This document shows, piece after piece, positions 1-7,080 of a stretch of 23,502 nt of DNA; position 1 is the stretch's first letter; each line of letters opens with the position of its first letter. The position numbers and the translations under genes are program-made. The DNA lies in NCBI GenBank assembly GCA_958352845.1, contig CATWQC010000028.1:1-23502 (forward strand). Direction: 5' to 3'. The stretch is from an uncultured Collinsella sp. GTDB taxonomy: Bacteria; Actinomycetota; Coriobacteriia; Coriobacteriales; Coriobacteriaceae. The notes below the pieces were generated by a model. The model did no database searches. It saw nothing but the letters and a program-made list of their open reading frames with translations, and had not been told where the DNA came from.

Positions 1-30
1 CAACAGATGTGCCTCACGAAGGGATTCCCT

Positions 31-1218
31 ATGACCGAGCTCCAAGAACTCCGTCACTATCGTCGCGATCTCCATCGCATTCCGGAGCTCGATTTCGATC
101 TTCCGCAGACTATTGCCTATATCGAGGGCGTGCTGGCACCGCTCACCTGCGAAGTGACCCATCCGTGCCCCAGCTGCGTCTGCGCTTTCTTCGACGCCGG
201 CGTTGATGCCGCGCATGCCACGGCGATTCGCGCTGATATGGATGCGCTGCCCATCGCGGAGGCGACGGGAGCGGCCTTTGCCTCGACCCATCCCGGCAAG
301 ATGCACGCTTGCGGACATGACGGACACATGGCCATGGCACTTGCCGCCGCGACGTATGTCGACCGTACGATTCGCGAGCAACCGGGCGCCATGAGGCGCA
401 ACGTTCTCTTTGTGTTCCAGCCGGCCGAGGAAACGACCGGTGGTGCCAAGACGGTATGCGAGAGCGGCGTGTTCGAGCGCTACGGGGCGGATCGCATCTT
501 CGGCTTCCACGTGTGGCCCGATCTGCCCGCCGGCACGTTGGCGAGCTGCCCCGGTCCGTTGCTGGCGCGTTCGAGTGAGACACATATCCATATTCACGGG
601 GCGAGCATCCATATCGCTAAGACCTATGGCGTTCCGGTCGAGGAGTCGCACGATGCGGCGCTGGCGGCTGCCAAGTTCTTGGTTGCCGAGCGCGAACTGA
701 TGGACGAGCTGGGCTCCGACGAGCCCTGTATCGGTAAGTTTGGTCTGCTGCAGGCCGGTACGGTTTGCAACGCGGTGGCGGGGGAGGCCCATGTTGCCGG
801 TAGCTTGCGTGTGTTTACGGACGCCATGTTCGACCGTGCGCGCGAGGGCGTGCGCCGTGTGCTCGACGAGGCGTGCACCGCAACGGGCTGCACGTACGAT
901 CTCGATTTTGCCGAGGGCTATCCACCGGTCGATAACGATCCTGAGTTGTTTGCCCGAATCGCGCCCGCTCTGCCCGAATTGCAGCTCGTGGACGAGCCGC
1001 TGCTAATCGCCGAGGATTTCGCGTTCTATCAGCGCCATCTGCCGGGCGTGTTCTTCTTGCTGGGCACGGGCGTGCCAGAGGGACAAGAAAACCCGATCGA
1101 CGCTGATGACTGCCCAGCCTATGCGATGAGCGCTCTGCATACCGATACCATGCTCTTTGACGAGGAGATTCTTCTCAAAGGCCTCGATGTCTACAAACGA
1201 TTGCTTTTGCTTGACTAA
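31..1218 (+). CDS. M20-family metal-dependent amidohydrolase
   Basis: Predicted cytoplasmic amidohydrolase of the M20 family (HipO / N-acyl-amino-acid amidohydrolase type), which removes acyl groups from N-acylated amino acids or related amides. Seen: ADMDALPI; the metal-binding HACGHDGH at about residues 92-99; QPAEE at about 130-134, holding the catalytic Glu pair; FGFHVWP at about 157-163; and a C-terminal IAEDFAFY with the last metal ligand region. At 395 residues it is the usual family length. I chose the ATG at 31 because GAAGGGA lies six bases upstream and the family homology starts there; the ATG at 7 would add eight unrelated residues. The lid-domain motif, usually GHxAxPH-like, is here GASIHIAKT, so substrate choice may be unusual. 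The substrate cannot be told from sequence. The upstream neighbour lies outside the window. Confidence 0.88.
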   Translation: MTELQELRHYRRDLHRIPELDFDLPQTIAYIEGVLAPLTCEVTHPCPSCVCAFFDAGVDAAHATAIRADMDALPIAEATGAAFASTHPGKMHACGHDGHMAMALAAATYVDRTIREQPGAMRRNVLFVFQPAEETTGGAKTVCESGVFERYGADRIFGFHVWPDLPAGTLASCPGPLLARSSETHIHIHGASIHIAKTYGVPVEESHDAALAAAKFLVAERELMDELGSDEPCIGKFGLLQAGTVCNAVAGEAHVAGSLRVFTDAMFDRAREGVRRVLDEACTATGCTYDLDFAEGYPPVDNDPELFARIAPALPELQLVDEPLLIAEDFAFYQRHLPGVFFLLGTGVPEGQENPIDADDCPAYAMSALHTDTMLFDEEILLKGLDVYKRLLLLD

Positions 1219-1232
1219 GGCGTGAAGGACTA

Positions 1233-1309
1233 TTTGTTCTAGAAAACACGAACAAACGTACGATATAATAGAGATGTAAGTCTATAGAAACGTTTGACGT
1301 TACTAACGT
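1233..1309 (+). promoter_or_regulatory. higBA promoter with three palindromes
   Basis: A perfect -10 hexamer TATAAT lies at 1264-1269. Three inverted repeats surround it: TTTGTTC/GAACAAA (1233-1239 with 1250-1256, covering the -35 position), AAACGTTT (1288-1295) and ACGTTA-C-TAACGT (1297-1309). No good -35 hexamer is visible. HigA antitoxins repress their own operon by binding palindromes at the promoter, so these are candidate operators. Which of the three is bound is inference. Confidence 0.6.
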
Positions 1310-1320
1310 AAGGCGATACT

Positions 1321-1602
1321 ATGATTGCATCGTATAAAGATCAGGATACCGAACGCTTTGCCATGGGTGTGCGGGTCAGGAGGTTCGTGCCCTTTGAGCG
1401 TGTTGCGTTGAGGAAGATTCGCCAACTGCAGGTTTGTGCTTCGCTTGATGATCTTCGCGTTCCACCGGGCAACCGCCTGGAAGCTTTGAAGGGCGATCGT
1501 GCCGGTCAATATAGCATCCGTGTTAACGAGCGCTATCGGGTCTGTTTCGAGTGGAGACAGGAGATGGCTTGGAATGTCGAAATCGTCGATTATCACAAGT
1601 GA
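1321..1602 (+). CDS. higB: HigB-like toxin (RelE/ParE superfamily)
   Basis: Toxin of a type II toxin-antitoxin pair. HigB proteins are ribosome-dependent mRNA endonucleases that slow translation when the antitoxin is lost. The 93-residue length is typical. Family hallmarks seen are the N-terminal DxxTERF segment, ALRKIRQL, SLDDLRVPPGNRLEALKGDRAGQYSI (residues about 41-66), RYRVCFEW and the C-terminal VEIVDYH. The start has AAGG seven bases upstream. The toxin gene comes first and overlaps the antitoxin gene by 29 bases, the usual higBA order (reverse of most TA loci). It is likely autoregulated through palindromes at 1233-1309. The frame is intact, so the system may be active. Confidence 0.93.
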   Translation: MIASYKDQDTERFAMGVRVRRFVPFERVALRKIRQLQVCASLDDLRVPPGNRLEALKGDRAGQYSIRVNERYRVCFEWRQEMAWNVEIVDYHK

Positions 1603-1915
1603 TGGGACTTCGGCCGATTTGCTGTCGCCGGTGACTCCTGGTGAGCTTCTCAAAGAGGAGTTTCTTGTTCCCATGGGCATTTCTCAATATCGCCTCGCGA
1701 AAGAGACCGGGATTCCGGCTCAGCGTATCGGACAGATTGTCTTGGGAAAACGTCGCGTGACGGCCGACACCGACCTCCGTCTTTGCCGTTATTTTGGCCT
1801 GACGGATGGTTATTGGCTGCGCGCTCAGGTGGCGTTTGACCTTGAGGCCGAGAAAAGGCGGATCGAACCGGAACTCGATAAGATCGTTCCTGTTCAGCAG
1901 GCCATTGCGCTGTAG
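1574..1915 (+). CDS. higA: HigA-like antitoxin, HTH (XRE) family
   Basis: Antitoxin and DNA-binding repressor partner of the HigB toxin. Seen: TPGELLKEEFLVPMGISQYRLAKETGIPAQRIGQIVLGKR, a Cro/C1 helix-turn-helix of the HigA/VapI type at about residues 20-60, then TADTDLRLCRYFG and GYWLRAQVAFDLE, both standard for HigA. I chose the ATG at 1574 (113 residues) because AGGAG sits about ten bases upstream inside higB and because higA genes usually overlap higB. An in-frame ATG at 1499 would add 25 residues that read only as shifted higB sequence. It is expected to bind HigB directly and the promoter palindromes. Confidence 0.92.
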   Translation: MSKSSIITSDGTSADLLSPVTPGELLKEEFLVPMGISQYRLAKETGIPAQRIGQIVLGKRRVTADTDLRLCRYFGLTDGYWLRAQVAFDLEAEKRRIEPELDKIVPVQQAIAL

Positions 1916-1944
1916 TGCTCAGAGATGATGGGGGTGGCGTGACG

Positions 1945-2268
1945 ATGAGGCGACGCCGACAGCCTGCCGTATATAGTCCGGGTGGATGCGGGTGCGGTTT
2001 GCTGCTGCTTCCGGTCATCGCTGTGAGCATTGGCGTAATGTTTGCGCTTGCCGGGTTGGCAGCAGCGGCACTCGTGTTGCTGATTGTGGCCATTGGCGTG
2101 ACGATTTGGCTTTGCCGCAATCGCGAGCAACGCCGTGCCGACGGTAAAACCACTGTCGGCTGGGTCGTCTTCCTGATTATTGCGTACCCGCTGAGTGCCA
2201 GCTACCTGGTGTTCTTTGTCCTGTTGATGATCAGCGCCTTTACTGGGGAATCCGTAACGGTGGGTTGA
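1945..2268 (+). CDS. Small membrane protein, function unknown
   Basis: Predicted 107-residue integral membrane protein that I do not recognise. After an Arg-rich N terminus (RRRRQ, likely cytoplasmic) and a Cys-Gly-rich stretch there is a long hydrophobic region at about residues 18-53, enough for two helices, a basic loop (CRNREQRRADGK), and a further hydrophobic region at about 70-100. It begins 29 bases after higA and may be co-transcribed with it, but no functional link is implied. The start is uncertain: GGGGGTGG lies nine bases before the ATG at 1945, and a GTG at 1939 would also serve. Confidence 0.6.
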   Translation: MRRRRQPAVYSPGGCGCGLLLLPVIAVSIGVMFALAGLAAAALVLLIVAIGVTIWLCRNREQRRADGKTTVGWVVFLIIAYPLSASYLVFFVLLMISAFTGESVTVG

Positions 2269-2373
2269 CGCGCTGCCAGCAGACGGTTGCGCAAAGTGCG
2301 TTTGCTCGGCGTTTGGATAACTGCATTGGCCGTTTACTGCAGCCTTAGCTCTCAGCTAATGAATTCAAGTTCA

Positions 2374-2427
2374 ATCCTTTCTACGATGTGCTGTATGCCG
2401 GCGCGGTAGCCGGATCGTAGGAAGGAT
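2374..2427 (+). promoter_or_regulatory. 5' UTR hairpin enclosing the ribosome binding site of the next gene
   Basis: Bases 2374-2387 pair with 2414-2427 to give a 14-bp stem with one G-U pair. Inside is a ten-base bulge (2388-2397) and a second stem CCGGC/GCCGG (2398-2402 with 2409-2413). The 3' arm contains the whole Shine-Dalgarno stretch GGAAGGA (2420-2426), six bases before the ATG at 2433. The structure would therefore block initiation unless melted. The rest of the gap 2269-2373 holds only a small TTAGCT/AGCTAA hairpin (2345-2359). No known riboswitch class was recognised. Confidence 0.55.
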
Positions 2428-2432
2428 GAATA

Positions 2433-2876
2433 ATGGCAAAAGAGGGAAAGAAGCCGATCGGCAAGATTGTCCTAGGCGTCATCGTGGTGCTGGTTATCGT
2501 CGGTGCCGTGGGCTCTATGGGTGGCAATTCAACCGATTCGTCTGCGAGCGATTCGGCAAAACCTGCCGAGGCGACACAGCAGGCTGAGGAGCAAAAAGAA
2601 CCGCAAGAACCGTATGCCATTGCTGATGAGGCTGAAGACACCTCCAATCAGTTTGCCTATAAGATCACGGGCACGCTGACCAATAACACGGACAAGGAAA
2701 AGAGCTACATTCAGATTGAGTATGTTCTGTACGATGCCGATGGCAACCAGGTTGGAACGGCTCTTGCAAACACCAATCATCTGAAGGCGGGCGGCTCCTG
2801 GAAGTTCGAGGCGCTGGGTACAGTGTCTCCCGACCAGGTTGCTAGCTGGGAGCGTTCGGACGTAAGTGGTTTCTAG
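2433..2876 (+). CDS. Membrane-anchored FxLYD-domain protein
   Basis: Predicted 147-residue protein anchored by one N-terminal membrane helix (about residues 9-30, after a Lys-rich cytoplasmic start). An acidic, Ser/Glu/Gln-rich linker (about 31-70) follows, then an extracytoplasmic domain with SYIQIEYVLYDADGNQVGTA, the FxLYD-type signature, and LKAGGSWKFEA. FxLYD domains are small beta-sandwiches found on secreted or anchored proteins of Gram-positive bacteria, with no defined activity. There is no lipobox Cys, so it is a signal-anchor protein. The ribosome binding site GGAAGGA is strong but buried in a predicted hairpin. It lies just upstream of an HTH gene and a membrane kinase, which may belong to the same unit. 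Confidence 0.75.
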   Translation: MAKEGKKPIGKIVLGVIVVLVIVGAVGSMGGNSTDSSASDSAKPAEATQQAEEQKEPQEPYAIADEAEDTSNQFAYKITGTLTNNTDKEKSYIQIEYVLYDADGNQVGTALANTNHLKAGGSWKFEALGTVSPDQVASWERSDVSGF

Positions 2877-2908
2877 CATGTTGCATGCACTGGGGGAGGT
2901 GAAGCCGT

Positions 2909-3331
2909 ATGCCCGATAAAAAGCTGACAGTGGAGTTACTCAATGAACTTCTCGACGCGCCAAACATCGATGGCTATATCAAAGAACACGACTTTGCCGC
3001 CCCGTCGCTTTCGGACTACCTGAAGCAGCTACTGCAGGAAAAGGGCTTGGAGCGTTCGCGCGTGGTGCGTATGGCCGACCTCAACGAGACGTTTGGCTAT
3101 CAGATCTTTACCGGCGCGCGTCATCCGAGTCGCAATAAGGTGCTGCAGATTGCCTTTGCGATGGCGTTGACGCTCAAAGAGACCAACCGTGCGCTGACGG
3201 CTGCCGGGGTAAGCGTCCTTAACTGCAAGGACCGCCGCGATGCGATTATCATTTTTTGCATCGATCGCGGGTGCAGCCTCCAAAAGGTCAACGAGGAGCT
3301 GTATCGCTTTGGCGAGGAGACGGTGAGTTAG
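2909..3331 (+). CDS. XRE-like helix-turn-helix protein paired with a kinase
   Basis: A 140-residue protein with a Cro/C1-like DNA-binding region at about residues 31-90: SLSDYLKQLLQEKG, then ERSRVVRMADLNETFGYQIFTGARHPSRNKVLQIAFAMAL. The C-terminal part contains another helical section (LKETNRALTAAGVSVL, then KDRRDAIIIFCIDRGCSLQKVNEELY) that could mediate dimerisation. GGGGGAGG precedes the ATG by about ten bases. It is 32 bases after the FxLYD gene and about 100 bases before the kinase gene. Small HTH proteins next to a Ser/Thr kinase are a recurrent pair in gut Gram-positives, so it may be a kinase substrate or act with it; that is inference. Confidence 0.7.
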   Translation: MPDKKLTVELLNELLDAPNIDGYIKEHDFAAPSLSDYLKQLLQEKGLERSRVVRMADLNETFGYQIFTGARHPSRNKVLQIAFAMALTLKETNRALTAAGVSVLNCKDRRDAIIIFCIDRGCSLQKVNEELYRFGEETVS

Positions 3332-3381
3332 CGGCTGATATCTGAGCCGGCGGAGCTGCCGAACAACGATGCAAACGAACG

Positions 3382-3422
3382 GGGCGCAGATGCCATGGGG
3401 TGTCTGCGCCCTGCGCTATGAT
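3382..3422 (+). promoter_or_regulatory. Hairpin followed by a -10-like hexamer before the kinase gene
   Basis: GGGCGCAGA (3382-3390) and TCTGCGCCC (3403-3411) form a perfect 9-bp stem with a 12-base loop. TATGAT (3417-3422) follows five bases later. It may be a U-tract-less terminator for the HTH gene, a promoter, or both. The same arrangement is seen before the genes at 8422 and 18284. Confidence 0.45.
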
Positions 3423-3429
3423 GGAGGCT

Positions 3430-4809
3430 ATGGATACTCAGAGCCCAACATATTCCGATGACGAGCTGACCGCAGCGCTTGCCGAGCACCTGGCGTCGCT
3501 CGATCGCGACGACAGCTATCGCGTGGAGCGTGTACTTAAGCGCTCGTCCGTTGAAACAACCGAGCTCGTGTACTTTGAAGGAACCGGCGGTGGTTCGCTC
3601 GGTCCCTTTGTTCGTAAACGCATCGATGCTTCGGCTCAAATCGGCGGGGCATACGAGTGTCTGTTTGCCGCTCAGCGGGCAGGCAGGCGTTTTGAGCACC
3701 TGCCCAGAATCGTCGATTGTCGTCGTGTGGGCGACGAGCTCAACGTGGTTATGGAATACATCGAAGGGGAGACACTCGGGGCGCTGGTGGACCGTCTGGG
3801 AGCCACCCCCGATTATGCGCGTGAATTGTATCCTGCCCTATGCGATGCCGTGGGCGAGCTCCATGCCGGTTTTGCAATGGTGGGGGAGACGTCGGCGCCG
3901 GTGATCCATCGCGACCTCAAGCCGTCGAATATCATCGTGACGGGTGCGAGCTGTACGCTCGATGAGGGCCTGACGTTTTCATCGCTGGTGATTATCGACT
4001 TGGGGATCGCGCGCGTATGGCGCGATGGCGCCGATGCCGACACCGTCAAGTTTGGCACGCGACCCTATGCGCCGCCCGAACAGTATGGGTTTGGACAGAC
4101 GAGTGTGCGCAGCGACGTCTACGCACTTGGGGCCCTGTTGTTCTTTTGCTTGACGGGAGTCGACCCTAAACCAGGGCTCGACATGCGCGAGCAATGTGAG
4201 GCATGCGGCATTCCCACTCCACTTGCCGATGCCGTCTGCATGTCGATGGCGCTCGACCCGGCCAAGCGTTTTGCGAGCGCGGAAGCGTTGGGACGGGCGA
4301 CGCGCGCGGCATACGATCTAAGTCGCCCCGTGCGGCCTCCTGCGCCTGTGCTTGTCCGTACTCCGGCCTCGGAGACGGTGTTGACGCCCCAAGGGCTCCA
4401 GAACCCCACAGGGCTTCCTAGGCCTGCCGCCTCCACTGCATGCTGTCTGCTCTCTCGCGTTCCGGAGTCTCTGGGGCGCATTTGGAATACGCTCGTCTTC
4501 TTCTCGCTGCTTGTGTTCTTTGCCGGAAGTCACTTTGCCGTCTTTCACCCCACGGGAGCAAACCAAAGCTACCCGACGTGGCTTCTCATAATCGAGTATT
4601 TTTTCTTTGTCGATGGCCTTATGGTGCTTATGCATTTTGCGCTGTTCGACAAGCGTCGTCTTCGTCGGCGATTCGCGCTGCTCGACAGCTATCGCGGCAA
4701 GAAACTCGCGAAACTCTGGTTCAAGGCATTGGGTGTGCTGCTCCTATGTATGATCGTCATAGTCGCGGTTGCCAATGCGACCGGCGTCGTCGATACCTCC
4801 GCTACCTAA
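3430..4809 (+). CDS. Membrane-anchored eukaryotic-type Ser/Thr protein kinase
   Basis: Predicted kinase of the Hanks (PknB-like) type, 459 residues. Seen: a putative ATP-anchoring Lys at about residue 63 (VRKRID), hinge region VVMEYIEGETL, the catalytic loop HRDLKPSNI (about 160-168), the metal-binding DLG in place of DFG (about 190-192), an activation segment ending FGTRPYAPPEQYG, and SDVYALGALLFFCLTG. The glycine-rich loop is weak (EGTGGGS). After the kinase domain comes a Pro-rich linker and three hydrophobic segments near the C terminus (about 355-375, 388-408, 435-455). There is no PASTA or other sensor domain. The start is uncertain: ATGs at 3418, 3421 and 3430 and a GTG at 3400 are in frame. 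I use 3430 because the region before it holds a hairpin and a -10-like hexamer. Its partner may be the HTH protein upstream. Confidence 0.85.
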   Translation: MDTQSPTYSDDELTAALAEHLASLDRDDSYRVERVLKRSSVETTELVYFEGTGGGSLGPFVRKRIDASAQIGGAYECLFAAQRAGRRFEHLPRIVDCRRVGDELNVVMEYIEGETLGALVDRLGATPDYARELYPALCDAVGELHAGFAMVGETSAPVIHRDLKPSNIIVTGASCTLDEGLTFSSLVIIDLGIARVWRDGADADTVKFGTRPYAPPEQYGFGQTSVRSDVYALGALLFFCLTGVDPKPGLDMREQCEACGIPTPLADAVCMSMALDPAKRFASAEALGRATRAAYDLSRPVRPPAPVLVRTPASETVLTPQGLQNPTGLPRPAASTACCLLSRVPESLGRIWNTLVFFSLLVFFAGSHFAVFHPTGANQSYPTWLLIIEYFFFVDGLMVLMHFALFDKRRLRRRFALLDSYRGKKLAKLWFKALGVLLLCMIVIVAVANATGVVDTSAT

Positions 4810-4814
4810 AAGAA

Positions 4815-4837
4815 AAAGGGCCCCATTGGGGCCCTTT
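4815..4837. terminator. Bidirectional terminator between convergent genes
   Basis: AAAGGGCCCC and GGGGCCCTTT form a perfect 10-bp stem around a three-base loop. There is A-rich sequence on the left and T's on the right, so it can act for both the kinase gene (plus) and the cell-wall hydrolase gene (minus). Confidence 0.9.
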
Positions 4838-4847
4838 GCAGTTGCAC

Positions 4848-5981
4848 TTAGATGCGGTTCATCTGAGCGGCGACTTTGTTGTACCAGTCCTGCCACGTGG
4901 GCGGGCAGTACTTTTTGGCTGCTGCCGGGGTAAGGGTGGAGCCGTAGTTGGCGCCCAGATAGGCAACGTGAGCGGAGATGCCCTCGCTCCAGCTGCCAAA
5001 GCTGCGCCAACCGCCGCCACGGGCACTCCAGCCCCAAGCGTTGTAAGAATTGGCGCAATAAGCGCCCTTGGTGCTCTCGATGCAGGCGATGGCGGGGGAC
5101 CAACGGGGGTCGACACCGGTATTCCAAGCGGCGACGGCAAAGTTATAGCCCTGGCCTGCCATGGGGGAGCCGGCGAGATAATTGTCGATGCGGCTCGTCC
5201 ACTCATTAATGAACGAATCGTAATCGGAGCTACCGGTATTGGTGTTGTTCACCGTGGTGTCGATGGTGGTGTTGGTGTTGGTGGCCTGGCTGCTGGAATT
5301 GCTGCCGCTTACGCCCTCGCCCGAGAGCTTCTCGGCGGCAGCGGCCTTATCGGCCTCAAGCTTGGCAAGCTCGGCGGCATTTTCCTGCTCGGCTTTTGCC
5401 TGTGCCTCGCTGCGGAGCTGCTGGGCCTGCGCCAGCGCATCCTCGGCGTTTTTCTGCTCTGCCTCAAGCTGTGACTTGGCCTGCTGGAGCTCGGCCTTGT
5501 TCTGCTCGAGTTCGGTTTGCATGTTATTGAGCTCTTCGATCTCGTCGACGCTTGAGCTCGTGATCTGGTTGGTGTATTTGCAGGTCGTGATGAACTCACC
5601 CAGGCTCTGCGCGTTGACCAGGAAGCTCACGATGGGATTGGTGCCCTTCTGATACTTGTACAGATCGCGCATGGCGGAGCTTGCCTTGGCCTGCTGCTCG
5701 GGAAGCTTGGCCTCGATTTCCTCGATGCTTGCCTCATTGGAGTCAATCTGCTTTTGCAGGTCATCGAGTTTGGTGCGGGCGTCGTTGTAGGCGCTCGTGG
5801 CGGCTTCGATCTTCTGCTGGGCTGCGGAAAGCTGGTCCTGCGTTGCCTGCGAGGCGGCATACGCCGCAACGGGGGAGAGCATCGGCGTGGCCGTCAGCGC
5901 AACGGCAAGCGCGGCGCTCGTGATGATACGAGCCGGCTTCGACGCAATGAGCGCTGCGGTGCGATGATTCGAATGCTGCAT
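4848..5981 (-). CDS. Secreted coiled-coil protein with lysozyme-like C-terminal domain
   Basis: Predicted exported cell-wall hydrolase, 377 residues. Seen: a signal peptide ending near AYA-A at about residue 42; a long coiled coil rich in Gln, Glu, Ala and Lys (about 45-215), similar to the N-terminal regions of PcsB-like and NlpC/P60 peptidoglycan hydrolases; a Ser/Thr/Asn linker (about 216-255); and a C-terminal domain with SPAIACIESTKGAYC, NAWGWSARGG and GISAHVAYL. That pattern fits a lysozyme-like or glucosaminidase-type fold with Glu in ACIES as the likely acid catalyst. Two Cys nearby may form a disulfide. I chose the ATG at 5981, with AGAGGGA just upstream; the longer version would use TTG. 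The exact bond cleaved is not clear. Confidence 0.75.
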   Translation of the reverse strand: MQHSNHRTAALIASKPARIITSAALAVALTATPMLSPVAAYAASQATQDQLSAAQQKIEAATSAYNDARTKLDDLQKQIDSNEASIEEIEAKLPEQQAKASSAMRDLYKYQKGTNPIVSFLVNAQSLGEFITTCKYTNQITSSSVDEIEELNNMQTELEQNKAELQQAKSQLEAEQKNAEDALAQAQQLRSEAQAKAEQENAAELAKLEADKAAAAEKLSGEGVSGSNSSSQATNTNTTIDTTVNNTNTGSSDYDSFINEWTSRIDNYLAGSPMAGQGYNFAVAAWNTGVDPRWSPAIACIESTKGAYCANSYNAWGWSARGGGWRSFGSWSEGISAHVAYLGANYGSTLTPAAAKKYCPPTWQDWYNKVAAQMNRI

Positions 5982-6215
5982 CCAGTCCCTCTGCAATCAA
6001 TCGTAGGTTATGGTTCGAACGGTATTCTACTACTGCTTTCGACCTCAACTTGAACCTTAAAGGTTCCAAAGGGTCAAGTTGAACTTGAGGCTTTGGCTTT
6101 GACCTGCAGTTATGATGAATTGTTGAGAAACCATAGAGTTCAACTTTAACGTTACAGAGCCCTGTTTGAGAGGAGTTTTGGGCTGTAAAAGCTATCTCAA
6201 CGTGGGGTTTTATAA
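5982..6215 (-). promoter_or_regulatory. AT-rich, palindrome-rich upstream region of the cell-wall hydrolase gene
   Basis: No gene is visible here. A minus-strand -10-like TAGAAT lies at 6029-6024. Upstream of it are the palindromes GAACCTT-A-AAGGTTC (6052-6066) and TCAAGTT-G-AACTTGA (6074-6088), and the motif TCAACTT recurs at 6045-6051 and 6140-6146 and inverted at 6077-6083. CAACTTGA (6046-6053) also pairs with TCAAGTTG (6074-6081). The cluster suggests binding sites for a regulator. Confidence 0.5.
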
Positions 6216-6848
6216 CTACAGCGTGCCCTTCTGGCGAGCCTGCTCAATCTCTTCGAGGGCCTCGGCGGGGGTGAACGAACAGGTGCCGTCGCCGAGTTTG
6301 ACTACCCGGATATCGTCGCCGGTATGGACCTCTCCGCCCTTTAGTACCACGCCAAAAACGCCCTCGTGGGGAAAGATACAGTCGCCGGCGAGATAGTAGA
6401 TGGCACAGCGGGTGTGGCAGACCTTGCCGATCTGACTGATTTCGACCAGGACATCGTTGCCAATCTTGAGCTGCGTTCCCAGGGGGAGCGAGAGCAGGTT
6501 GATGCCCTGGGTTGTGAAGTTCTCGCCAAAGTCGCCCTCGTGCACATCGAGCCCGCGCGCCTGCGCCGTCTGGATAGACTCTGCAGCTAAAAAGGAAACC
6601 TGGCGGTGCCAATGCCCGGCGTGCGCATCGGAGGCGAGGCCAAACTGCTCGATGACGGTGTCGTGCCCGTCGGCGACGGGTGACTTACGCGTGCCTTTGT
6701 GCTCCGACGTGTTGATTGAGACGATACGGGCAGGCCCGTTGTAAGCATCGTTTGCGGTGCGTAGGGGAGCTGCCGTCTGGGCACGATCTGCAAGTTCGCG
6801 CTTGGCGGCGTCAATGATGGGGTTGTTGATCGGATGAGCCTGGGGCAC
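6216..6848 (-). CDS. MOSC-domain protein
   Basis: A 210-residue MOSC-domain protein. MOSC domains (beta-strand-rich, with a conserved Cys) occur in molybdenum-cofactor sulfurases and in mARC/YiiM-type reductases that detoxify N-hydroxylated bases. Seen: GLASDAHAGHWHRQVSFLAAESI (about residues 70-92), HEGDFGENFTTQGI, LPLGTQLKIG, and QIGKVCHTRCAIYYLAGDCIFPHEGVF followed by GGEVHTGDDIRV, all characteristic. The conserved Cys is in KVCHTRC. It stands alone, without flavin or ferredoxin domains. The start is GTG at 6848 with GAAAGG about seven bases upstream. The N-terminal 40 residues are an extension before the domain. Whether it carries or sulfurates a cofactor is not known from sequence. Confidence 0.85.
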   Translation of the reverse strand: MPQAHPINNPIIDAAKRELADRAQTAAPLRTANDAYNGPARIVSINTSEHKGTRKSPVADGHDTVIEQFGLASDAHAGHWHRQVSFLAAESIQTAQARGLDVHEGDFGENFTTQGINLLSLPLGTQLKIGNDVLVEISQIGKVCHTRCAIYYLAGDCIFPHEGVFGVVLKGGEVHTGDDIRVVKLGDGTCSFTPAEALEEIEQARQKGTL

Positions 6849-7080
6849 GGTGCACCTTTCGACGGGGCGGGCTACATGTTGAATCCTACAACAATGGTAG
6901 GTTCATTGCCCATTGTCATACAACGGTGAGCGCCGTCTTCGTGCTGGCCTTCGTGCTGGACGATTACGTCGATTGCCATAGATACGGTGGAGCTTTGGGC
7001 GCCGGCGGCTTGGCACGCTAGAATAATTCAGTTGCGCAAAGACCGCCCATTGTGTGGGCAGTTCATGATAGGAAGTTTCC
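6849..7080. promoter_or_regulatory. Divergent promoter region, MOSC gene / D-Asp ligase gene
   Basis: On the plus side TAGAAT (7019-7024) is a plausible -10 for the ligase gene, followed in the leader by a small hairpin GCCCA/TGGGC (7045-7049 with 7055-7059). On the MOSC side two overlapping inverted repeats are seen: CCTAC/GTAGG (6885-6889 with 6897-6901) and ACAATGG/CCATTGT (6891-6897 with 6910-6916). Confidence 0.45.

Noticed and set aside
4440..5474. 344-codon plus-strand frame spanning the end of the kinase and the cell-wall hydrolase gene
   Set aside because: It crosses a strong bidirectional terminator and lies antisense to a signal-peptide-bearing gene.
6164..6202. Sequence starting GTTTGAGAG and ending TCTCAAC, like a type II CRISPR repeat or part of a tracrRNA
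   Set aside because: Only one copy, no spacers, no cas gene in the window, and only six base pairs of end complementarity. Probably a weak hairpin in an intergenic region.
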